Shown piece by piece: positions 6,859 through 12,927 of a stretch of DNA of 17,725 nucleotides. The notes below the pieces were generated by a model. The model was not told the DNA's origin. It saw only the letters and a program-made list of their open reading frames with translations, and did not search any database. The stretch's first letter is position 1; each line of letters starts with the position of its first letter. The DNA is from Thermoflexales bacterium (lineage in GTDB: Bacteria > Chloroflexota > Anaerolineae > Fen-1058), in contig JAFGFO010000155.1 of assembly GCA_016931085.1 (NCBI GenBank), positions 1 to 17,725 of the forward strand, given 5' to 3'. The position numbers were made by a program, and so were the translations under genes.

Positions 6859-7916
6859 ATTCCCATCTCACTTCTCAGGCGTGTTTCCAGCGCGTCCTTT
6901 TCTTCCTGGGGCAGAAAAGCGGCTTGCGCCGAGTTGATCAACATCTGTTTGATGTCACCCAGTTTCATTCGCATGGTGGTGAGCACGACCAGGTACTCGT
7001 CGGTCAGCGTCGTGCTGGAGATGCTGGGATCGTCTGTATTGATCGTCGTCCTGACGCCGAGGCGATAGAGATCGGGCAGGGGATGGTGGCCCCACTCGCG
7101 CATCACGCCGGTCTGGAGATTGCTGAGCGGGCAGACCTCGAGCGCCACCCGGCGGTCGCGCACCAGCTTGACGACGCTCGAATTTTCGATCGCGCGCACG
7201 CCGTGGCCGATCCGTTCAGCATCCAGGACCTCGATGGCCTCCCGCACGTTGCTCGCCCCGCCAGCCTCGCCGGCGTGGACGGTGATGTGCACGCCCATCT
7301 GCCTGGCTTGACGAAACAGGGGCACGAAGGGCTCGATGGGGTAATTGACCTCGTCGCCTGAAACGTCGATGCCCACGACGCCGCAGGCGAGGCCGTATTC
7401 CAGGGCTATCTTGACCATCTCGATGGCCTGCTCAGGTTCCTGGCGATTGGCCGAGACGAGCAACCTGACCGTGATGTCGTACTCGGCCTGGGCACGCTGC
7501 ACGGCCTGCCAGACCCATGCCATCACGTCACGATAGCGAAAAGACTGGGCCTTGGCCAGCGCGACCGGGTTGAAGCGCAGTTCCAGGTATTTGACGTTAT
7601 CGGCCGCCGCGTCGGCAGCCGCTTCGTAGGCGATGCGCTCCACCGCCTCGCGCGAGGTGTAGAATCGACGCAGCAGCTTGAATTTTTCGAGAAAATGGAG
7701 AAAGCCAGGCGGGTCATTCTCGGTCACCTGCACCAGCGGCCGCAACTCGTTGAGGTCATAGCTCGGCAAATCAACCCCGTGCTCGACAGCGATTTCAGCC
7801 AACGTCTCCAGTCGCAAGCTGCCCTCTAGGTGGCGGTGTAAGTCGATCTTGGGCAAGGCATGCAGTTGGGCGCGCAGAGACTGCGGCTCTTGGATCTCAT
7901 CCGCGGTATCGGTCAT
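6855..7916 (-). CDS. Adenosine deaminase-like metal-dependent deaminase
   Basis: A cytosolic amidohydrolase-superfamily enzyme that most likely converts adenosine or deoxyadenosine to inosine; 353 aa from the chosen start. All catalytic elements are visible: the zinc motif LPKIDLHRHLEGS (H27, H29), VHAGEAGG with the zinc-ligand H214 and catalytic E217, RIGHGVRA (H238), and the metal-binding NTDDPSIS (D295, D296). Aminodeoxyfutalosine deaminase of the menaquinone pathway is an alternative within the same fold and cannot be excluded. In-frame starts exist at 7967 and 7937; none has a good ribosome-binding site. I chose 7916 because similarity begins soon after it and it does not overlap the upstream gene, which ends at 7940. 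The gene closes a leftward run of genes, and its stop lies within the palindrome at 6831-6858. Confidence 0.88.
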   Translation of the reverse strand: MTDTADEIQEPQSLRAQLHALPKIDLHRHLEGSLRLETLAEIAVEHGVDLPSYDLNELRPLVQVTENDPPGFLHFLEKFKLLRRFYTSREAVERIAYEAAADAAADNVKYLELRFNPVALAKAQSFRYRDVMAWVWQAVQRAQAEYDITVRLLVSANRQEPEQAIEMVKIALEYGLACGVVGIDVSGDEVNYPIEPFVPLFRQARQMGVHITVHAGEAGGASNVREAIEVLDAERIGHGVRAIENSSVVKLVRDRRVALEVCPLSNLQTGVMREWGHHPLPDLYRLGVRTTINTDDPSISSTTLTDEYLVVLTTMRMKLGDIKQMLINSAQAAFLPQEEKDALETRLRSEMGM

Positions 7917-7939
7917 GGGCAAGTGACGACAGATCATTT

Positions 7940-8269
7940 TTAGGGCCAGGACTCGCGAAATAACCATCCCCAGTAACGCCAGGCAATCACAGCGCCGAGC
8001 GTGACAGCCAGGGCAAGGGGTAAGTGATACGCCAACAAGTACAGACCAGGTGGGTAGGGTTCAACGCCGGACGACAACTGCAGGCTACTTTGAATGATAC
8101 GCGCGATGATCGCGACAGCAATTAACCCCATGGCCACGTAGAAACCCCAGTAGTAAGGTTTCATCTTGGTGACACTCCCCAGGCGGCGGCTCAGGTTGGC
8201 CAGAATATACAGCATAAACAGGATTGACAAAAGTCCGATAAACCCCAATGGTGTGGTCAAGGCGCTCAC
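7940..8269 (-). CDS. Small membrane protein, three helices (unrecognised)
   Basis: A 109-aa protein of unknown function starting at a GTG whose last two bases are the first two of the preceding gene's TGA (GTGA overlap). GGGAGA at 8276-8281 (minus strand) supports this start, seven bases upstream. Three hydrophobic helices are visible: LGFIGLLSILFMLYILANLS near the N-terminus, YYWGFYVAMGLIAVAIIARI in the middle, and a long one, YLLAYHLPLALAVTLGAVIAW, near the C-terminus, followed by RYWGWLF. Basic residues (SRRLGSVTKMK) follow helix one. No enzyme motif or cysteine is present. Translational coupling to the membrane gene before it, and the position behind a KaiC-like ATPase, suggest a two-subunit membrane partner of that system. 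An open frame extends upstream to 8521 in this phase but is only the shadow of the neighbouring gene. Confidence 0.65.
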   Translation of the reverse strand: MSALTTPLGFIGLLSILFMLYILANLSRRLGSVTKMKPYYWGFYVAMGLIAVAIIARIIQSSLQLSSGVEPYPPGLYLLAYHLPLALAVTLGAVIAWRYWGWLFRESWP

Positions 8270-8556
8270 GAGCGATCTCCCGTCATCAAGTCGAGCAAAC
8301 GATAGCCGAGGGCGAGCAGGCTGCCCCCGCCCAACACCAAAAGTCCATCGCCCCAAGGGTCGCCGGCAAAGCCGCCAACCCAGGCGTAACGAACAGCCGC
8401 CAACAGAAACAAAACGAGCGGCAGAGCAAACCAGCGATAGTGTGAGCATTCGTCGGCTGTGGCCTGGTAGAAATGAGCGATGCGATACAGCACGACGAGT
8501 AAAAAAATGACCCCACCCCAAGCGTACAGGTCTAGAACCCGGCCGATCTCATTCAT
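8266..8556 (-). CDS. Small membrane protein, three helices (unrecognised), overlaps KaiC-like gene
   Basis: A 96-aa protein. The ATG at 8556 lies inside the last codons of the KaiC-like gene, in a different frame (8-base overlap, ATGAATGA), so the two are translationally coupled. An in-frame TTG at 8577 is a less likely start. Hydrophobic segments: WGGVIFLLVVLYRIAHFY (about 13-30), WFALPLVLFLLAAVRYAWVG (about 42-61) and GLLVLGGGSLLALGYRLL (about 70-87). The loop between helices one and two holds ATADECSHYR. The size, helix count and tryptophan/arginine-rich helix borders resemble the next protein, so the pair could be diverged duplicates, although no clear sequence identity is visible. I do not recognise a family. 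Confidence 0.65.
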   Translation of the reverse strand: MNEIGRVLDLYAWGGVIFLLVVLYRIAHFYQATADECSHYRWFALPLVLFLLAAVRYAWVGGFAGDPWGDGLLVLGGGSLLALGYRLLDLMTGDRS

Positions 8557-9325
8557 TGCCCCTTCGCTTTTTGACAAACGCTGCCTTGAACGAATCGGCC
8601 ATCCGGTGGGGACTCCCGCTCATGATGCCTTCACGTCCCTCGAACCTGGAGCGCACTTCAATGCCGCGAGGCGTGATCTCGAACTGACGGATGTCTTTGG
8701 CGTGGTCGCTGCCGCGCAACTTGAGCACCAACAGCGCTTTGTTGATCGCGCTCTCGATCTCCACGTAACGCAACAGGATATACGAGTCGGCCACGAAGGC
8801 GATGTCTTCTTCTGTGGCTTCCGCTTCACCGATGAGAGCCGAGCTTTCGCGCGTGAGAATACTGGTCAAGCCGTGGCGCTTGAGCGCGTTGATAAAACTA
8901 TACAGGATGCCACGCAGCTCGACCGGATCGGTCGTCAGCCGCTCGAAATGCGAGATGCTGTCGACCAGGATGCGCTGGGCGCCGATTTCGGCCGACATGG
9001 CCTGGATGCGTCCGTCCACGTTCGCCCAATCGGCACGGCTGACCTCTGGACTAGTCATGATCACCCGCAGCTTGCCGGCCTGTTCCAATCCGCGAAAATC
9101 CCAACCGAATATGGCAGCGTCACGATAGTATTGGTGGGGGAATTCTTCAAAGGTCAAGATCAGGCCGGGCTCGTCCTGTTGCATGATGCCATGGTGGATG
9201 AACTGCATGCCCAGCGTGGTTTTGCCTGTGCCAGGCGCACCTTCTACCAAGTTAGCCGTCTCGGATAGAAAGCCGCCGCCCAACATTTGATCCAAGCCCT
9301 CGATGCCGGTTTTGACACGGTTCAT
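8549..9325 (-). CDS. KaiC/RAD55-like single-domain ATPase
   Basis: A 258-aa RecA-fold ATPase of the KaiC-like/RadA group, with one KaiC domain rather than the two of the clock protein. It opens with the family-typical VKTGIEGLDQMLGGGF, then Walker A GAPGTGKT (29-36). The catalytic glutamates lie in LILTFEE (E60, E61), and Walker B is RILVDSISH (D122). The later segments (FINALKRHGLTSILTRES, VADSYILLRYVEIES, LKLRGSDHAKDIRQFEITPRGIEV) match the C-terminal half of KaiC domains. KaiA and KaiB are absent, so a circadian role is not implied; these proteins are mostly signalling ATPases of unknown output. AAAGGAGA (9331-9338) precedes the ATG. The gene follows a winged-helix gene and overlaps the first membrane-protein gene, which makes a four-gene unit likely. 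Confidence 0.9.
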   Translation of the reverse strand: MNRVKTGIEGLDQMLGGGFLSETANLVEGAPGTGKTTLGMQFIHHGIMQQDEPGLILTFEEFPHQYYRDAAIFGWDFRGLEQAGKLRVIMTSPEVSRADWANVDGRIQAMSAEIGAQRILVDSISHFERLTTDPVELRGILYSFINALKRHGLTSILTRESSALIGEAEATEEDIAFVADSYILLRYVEIESAINKALLVLKLRGSDHAKDIRQFEITPRGIEVRSRFEGREGIMSGSPHRMADSFKAAFVKKRRGNE

Positions 9326-9336
9326 GATACTCTCCT

Positions 9337-9364
9337 TTACGTGTTACGCATTACGTATTACGTA
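9337..9364. repeat. Four heptad repeats (TTACGTA type), left array
   Basis: Four consecutive 7-base units on the plus strand: TTACGTG, TTACGCA, TTACGTA and TTACGTA. The array abuts and slightly overlaps the ribosome-binding site of the KaiC-like gene. It is inverted relative to the array at 9394-9421, from which 29 bases separate it. Confidence 0.85.
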
Positions 9365-9393
9365 CATGTCCCGCGAGATCCCACTGAAATGCA

Positions 9394-9421
9394 GAACGTA
9401 AAACGTAAAACGTGAAACGTA
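9394..9421. repeat. Four heptad repeats (AAACGTA type), right array
   Basis: Four consecutive 7-base units on the plus strand: GAACGTA, AAACGTA, AAACGTG and AAACGTA. Read on the minus strand they give TACGTTT, a close relative of the left array's unit, so the two arrays form an imperfect inverted pair. The array ends five bases from the stop codon of the winged-helix gene (9426-9428). Confidence 0.85.
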
Positions 9422-9425
9422 ATGG

Positions 9426-9806
9426 TCAGCGCATACCTCGAATGATGTGATAGATTGCTCGTACCCTGAACTGCCGGTCATTGCACGCCAACACAAAGCG
9501 TTCGATCAACTCGCGCGTCAGCGGATCGTCAACCAGCGAGTAAACACTCAGGTCGCCCACTCGCTGTCGTTCCAGGACGCCGGCGCCAACCAACTCCCCT
9601 AACTCGGCTTCTATGGCTGCCACGTCGCGCCCGGCATAACGTGCGATGTTTTCAGACGTGTCGGTCGTGTTCGGGTTCTCGTAAAAGAACCTGACCAGAT
9701 CCCATTTAATGAACGAGTTGACCTTGTTTTTAAGAAAGTCGAGCAGTTGGGGATTGATGTCACCCATCAGTCGTGTAGCCAGGTCATTTCCTGTTACTGC
9801 TGTCAT
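9426..9806 (-). CDS. Winged helix-turn-helix protein upstream of KaiC-like ATPase
   Basis: A 126-aa protein with a predicted winged-helix core at about residues 30-95. VNSFIKWDLVRFFYENPNTT looks like helix 1, TSENIARYAGRDVAAIEAEL like the helix-turn-helix, and GVLERQRVGDLSVYSLVDDP like the beta wing. A helical tail follows (LTRELIERFVLACNDRQFRV). It could bind DNA, or act as a protein-interaction wHTH that controls the ATPase next to it. GGGGAGGG (9812-9819, minus strand) precedes the ATG and fixes the start. The 97-base gap to the KaiC-like gene is mostly heptad repeats, with no obvious terminator T-tract, so cotranscription is plausible. It may be autoregulatory, but no operator can be shown. 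Confidence 0.72.
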   Translation of the reverse strand: MTAVTGNDLATRLMGDINPQLLDFLKNKVNSFIKWDLVRFFYENPNTTDTSENIARYAGRDVAAIEAELGELVGAGVLERQRVGDLSVYSLVDDPLTRELIERFVLACNDRQFRVRAIYHIIRGMR

Positions 9807-9854
9807 AATAACCCTCCCCGTCTCACGTCTATCTTTGGTCTACTTCGAAAATAG

Positions 9855-9890
9855 ATCACGAATGACACGAATAGTCGAATTTCACGAATG
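9855..9890. repeat. Degenerate CACGAATGA-type short repeats
   Basis: CGAAT recurs at 9859, 9868, 9876 and 9885 (steps of 9, 8 and 9), embedded in TCACGAATG-like units, with a weaker CGAAA at 9846. It fills the gap between the secA stop (9910) and the winged-helix gene. No promoter consensus could be picked out inside it. Confidence 0.55.
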
Positions 9891-9909
9891 TCTGCACATG
9901 ACACCCATC

Positions 9910-12837
9910 TTAGCGGCGGCGCCTGACGCGGCCGGCGCCTCTCTGGAGGCTGGCCTGGGGCCGGGCAACAGCCTCAGGCTCAAGTCGCGCCCCACCACTC
10001 TGTCCGTGACAATGCTTGTATTTTTTTCCACTCCCGCACGGACACGGGTCGTTACGCCCAATCTGGTCAGCCGGCGCCGTTTTGACCGGGCGCGCCGTTT
10101 GGCCATCTCGACTCGTGTGCAGCGCTCTCCGTGAGGGTACTTGAGGCGGAGCGATGGACACGCGATAAATATCGCGGACGATGGACTCGCGCACGTTGTC
10201 AAGCAAGCCGGCGTACATCTCGAACGCTTCTTTCTTGTAAGCGACCAATGGGTCTTGTTGGCCATAAGCTCGCAGCCCAATGCCCTCGCGCAGCATGTCC
10301 AGGCCAGTCAGGTGGCGTACCCACAAATTGTCCACGGCTCGCAGCATGGTGATTCGTTCGGCCTGGCGCATCGCCTCGGGCCCCAGCTGCTTTTCTTTTT
10401 CGACGTAGGCCTCTTCAGCGCGTTCTAGCAAGAGCTCCTCAATCTCATCGGCATCAAGCTCTTGCCACTTGCCAGCGTTCCAACTGGCCGGCAAGGGCAT
10501 CAGCAGGCGTGCTTCAGATAGCAATCCGGCCAAGTCCCAACTGTCGCGCTCGTTGCCGTTGAGGTAAAGCGCCCGCATCTGGCCGACCTTTTCGGCAATC
10601 ATGTCCTGGATGATGGGCGTGAGCTGGGGCGTGGTCAGGATTTGCCGGCGTTGATCGTAGATGACACTGCGTTGCTTATTGACCACGTCGTCGTATTCGA
10701 GCACGTGCTTGCGAATGTCAAAGTTGTAGCCCTCCACCCGCACCTGGGCCTGCTCGATGGATTTGGATAACATGGCGTGTTCGAGGGGCAAATCTTCTTC
10801 CATGCCCGTCCAGTCCATGAATTTCTTGACCGTCTCACCGCCAAAGCGGCGCATCAGGTCGTCTTCCAGTGAGATGTAAAAGCGGCTGGAGCCGATGTCG
10901 CCCTGGCGGCCCGCGCGCCCGCGCAGTTGGTTATCGATGCGGCGCGCCTCGTGCCGCTCGGTGCCGATGACGTGTAATCCACCAGCGTCCAATACTTTTT
11001 CGCGGTCAGCCGCGCAATCGGCCTCGGCCTGGCTCAAAGCCGCTTGCCACTGTTCGGCCGGGATCTGGGTCAGGTCGACGCCTTGCTTGCGCAGCGCCTC
11101 GCGCGCCATACCTTCCGGGTTGCCGCCCAACAAGATGTCTACGCCGCGCCCGGCCATATTGGTGGCGACCGTTACAGCGCCGGAGCGACCAGCCTGGACG
11201 ATAAACCCGGCTTCTTTCTCATGTTCTTTGGCGTTGAGGACGTTGTGGGGGACCCCCTTACGGCGCAGCATGCCGGATAACAGCTCCGACGTTTCGATGG
11301 CCACAGTACCCACCAACACCGGCTGCCCTCGCTGGTGACAATCGGCGATCTCGTCCACAACAGCCCTGAACTTGGCCGCCTGGTTCTTGTAGATCACGTC
11401 AGCTTCGTCCTGGCGGATCATGGGCCGGTGGGTGGGGATGAGCGCCACTTCCATGTTGTAGATGCGGCGGAACTCTTCTTCCTCGGTCTTGGCGGTGCCC
11501 GTCATGCCGCCCAGCTTGCGATACATTCGGAAATAGTTTTGGAAGGTGATCGTGGCGTAGGTCAGGCTTTCACGCTGGACGCGCACGTTTTCCTTGGCCT
11601 CGATAGCCTGGTGCAGGCCCTCACTGTAACGCCGGCCGTACATCAGCCGGCCGGTGAACTCGTCCACGATGATGACTTCGCCGTTCTTGACGATATAGTC
11701 GCGATCTTTTTTATAGACCGCGTGGGCGCGCAGGGCATTGTCCAGGTAGGGGGTAAGCTGAGCGTGTTCGGCGTCGTACAGGCTCTGCTCGACCGAAATA
11801 CCCAAGACCTTTTCCACCCGCTCGATGCCCCTTTCAGTCAAGATGACGTTGCGCGTTTTTTCCTCGAGCGTGTAATCGCCATCGGCGCTTTCTTCGTCGC
11901 GCGAGGGTCGCAAGCCGCGCACGATCTGGGCGAACTTGACGTACAGATCGCTCGACTCTTCGGCCGGGCCCGAGATGATCAAGGGCGTGCGCGCCTCGTC
12001 GATCAGGATATTGTCGACCTCGTCGACGATGGCGTAATGCAGCCCTTCTGGCCGTTGGACGCACTGTGAGATATCCCACACCATGTTATCGCGCAGGTAA
12101 TCGAAGCCGAACTCGTTGTTCGTGCCATACGTAATATCGGCGGCATAAGCCTCCCGGCGCGGCGCCGGCCGCAGACGGTTATAGCGGTCGTCGGCCGCCA
12201 GGTAATCTGGATCGTACACGAAAGAGGATTCGTGCTGGATGATGGCGACCGACACACCCAGCAGGTGGTAAATCGGCCCCATCCACTGCGCACCTATCTT
12301 GGACAGGTAATCGTTGGGCGTGACCAGGTGCGCGCCGTGCCCGGCCAGCGCGTTGAGATAAAGCGGCAACGTGGCGACCAAAGTCTTGCCTTCGCCCGTT
12401 TTCATCTCGGCGATCTTGCCGCGATGCAGCACCATGCCGCCCAGCAGTTGCACGTCAAAGTGGCGCAGGCCAATCGCGCGTTGGCTGGCCTCGCGCACGG
12501 CGGCAAACGCATACGGCAAGATCTCGTCCAGCACGGCTTCTTCAGCCTTGTGCAGCTCCTTGTCGAGCTTGCTCACGTCCTGGCCCACAGCGCGGCGGCG
12601 CACAGCGTCGGTTTCGCTGTCCATCTCGCGGCGTTTTTCATCCCACGCGTCGCGCGCAGCTCGCGTTTGGCTGGCAATCTGCTGCCTGAACTGCTCGCTC
12701 AACGCGCGCAGATCGGCGTCCGACTTGGCCTTGAACTCGGGCTCGAGGCTGTTGATCCGCTCGACAATAGGCTGCAGCCGGGCCAACTCGCGTTGGTTAG
12801 GATCGCCGGCAATCCGGCTGATGAAATTCTTTAGCAT
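9910..12837 (-). CDS. secA: Protein translocase ATPase SecA
   Basis: The 975-aa motor that pushes unfolded preproteins through SecYEG. Visible in order: MLKNFISRIAGDPNQREL, Q-motif region GLRHFDVQLLGGMVLHRG, Walker A MKTGEGKT (145-152), DEAD-type box VDEVDNILIDEARTPLIISG (271-290), the preprotein cross-linking region, TGTAKTEEEEF, the second nucleotide-fold motifs NMAGRGVDILLGGNP and QLRGRAGRQGD, then the helical scaffold (VRVEGYNFDIRKHVLEYDDV). The C-terminus carries the zinc-binding SEC-C motif CPCGSGKKYKHCH, a SecB- or ribosome-contact element. Two oddities are an extra charged helix-rich stretch of about 40 residues near 55-100 before the Q-motif, and an Arg-rich tail of about 31 residues after SEC-C. 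An AGGA box (12844-12847) and an extended -10 promoter precede the ATG. Confidence 0.97.
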   Translation of the reverse strand: MLKNFISRIAGDPNQRELARLQPIVERINSLEPEFKAKSDADLRALSEQFRQQIASQTRAARDAWDEKRREMDSETDAVRRRAVGQDVSKLDKELHKAEEAVLDEILPYAFAAVREASQRAIGLRHFDVQLLGGMVLHRGKIAEMKTGEGKTLVATLPLYLNALAGHGAHLVTPNDYLSKIGAQWMGPIYHLLGVSVAIIQHESSFVYDPDYLAADDRYNRLRPAPRREAYAADITYGTNNEFGFDYLRDNMVWDISQCVQRPEGLHYAIVDEVDNILIDEARTPLIISGPAEESSDLYVKFAQIVRGLRPSRDEESADGDYTLEEKTRNVILTERGIERVEKVLGISVEQSLYDAEHAQLTPYLDNALRAHAVYKKDRDYIVKNGEVIIVDEFTGRLMYGRRYSEGLHQAIEAKENVRVQRESLTYATITFQNYFRMYRKLGGMTGTAKTEEEEFRRIYNMEVALIPTHRPMIRQDEADVIYKNQAAKFRAVVDEIADCHQRGQPVLVGTVAIETSELLSGMLRRKGVPHNVLNAKEHEKEAGFIVQAGRSGAVTVATNMAGRGVDILLGGNPEGMAREALRKQGVDLTQIPAEQWQAALSQAEADCAADREKVLDAGGLHVIGTERHEARRIDNQLRGRAGRQGDIGSSRFYISLEDDLMRRFGGETVKKFMDWTGMEEDLPLEHAMLSKSIEQAQVRVEGYNFDIRKHVLEYDDVVNKQRSVIYDQRRQILTTPQLTPIIQDMIAEKVGQMRALYLNGNERDSWDLAGLLSEARLLMPLPASWNAGKWQELDADEIEELLLERAEEAYVEKEKQLGPEAMRQAERITMLRAVDNLWVRHLTGLDMLREGIGLRAYGQQDPLVAYKKEAFEMYAGLLDNVRESIVRDIYRVSIAPPQVPSRRALHTSRDGQTARPVKTAPADQIGRNDPCPCGSGKKYKHCHGQSGGARLEPEAVARPQASLQRGAGRVRRRR

Positions 12838-12864
12838 AAGTTATCCTGGTGTATCAACACCCCT

Positions 12865-12873
12865 ATTATAGCA
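12865..12873 (-). promoter_or_regulatory. Predicted extended -10 promoter of secA
   Basis: On the minus strand the gap upstream of secA reads TGCTATAAT, a consensus -10 hexamer (12865-12870) with the TGn extension. No -35 hexamer of quality is found at 17 bp, as is common for extended -10 promoters. Transcription would start near 12858, just downstream of the terminator of the preceding kinase gene, so secA is probably transcribed on its own. Confidence 0.5.
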
Positions 12874-12886
12874 TATTATTGGCTGG

Positions 12887-12923
12887 AAAGAAAAGGCCGC
12901 AGTTCGGAAGCCGAACTGCGGCC
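12887..12923 (-). terminator. Intrinsic terminator of the histidine kinase gene
   Basis: A perfect 13-bp stem, GGCCGCAGTTCGG (12895-12907) with CCGAACTGCGGCC (12911-12923), and a 3-base loop. In the minus direction it is followed at once by TTTTCTTT (12887-12894). It starts five bases after the kinase stop codon. Confidence 0.9.
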
Positions 12924-12927
12924 GGCG

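Noticed and set aside
8549..9325. Circadian clock KaiC
   Set aside because: Only one KaiC domain and no KaiA or KaiB; such stand-alone KaiC-like ATPases are widespread in non-clock roles.
9337..9421. CRISPR array
   Set aside because: The units are 7 bases with no spacers; the 29-base segment between the arrays occurs once and no cas gene is near.
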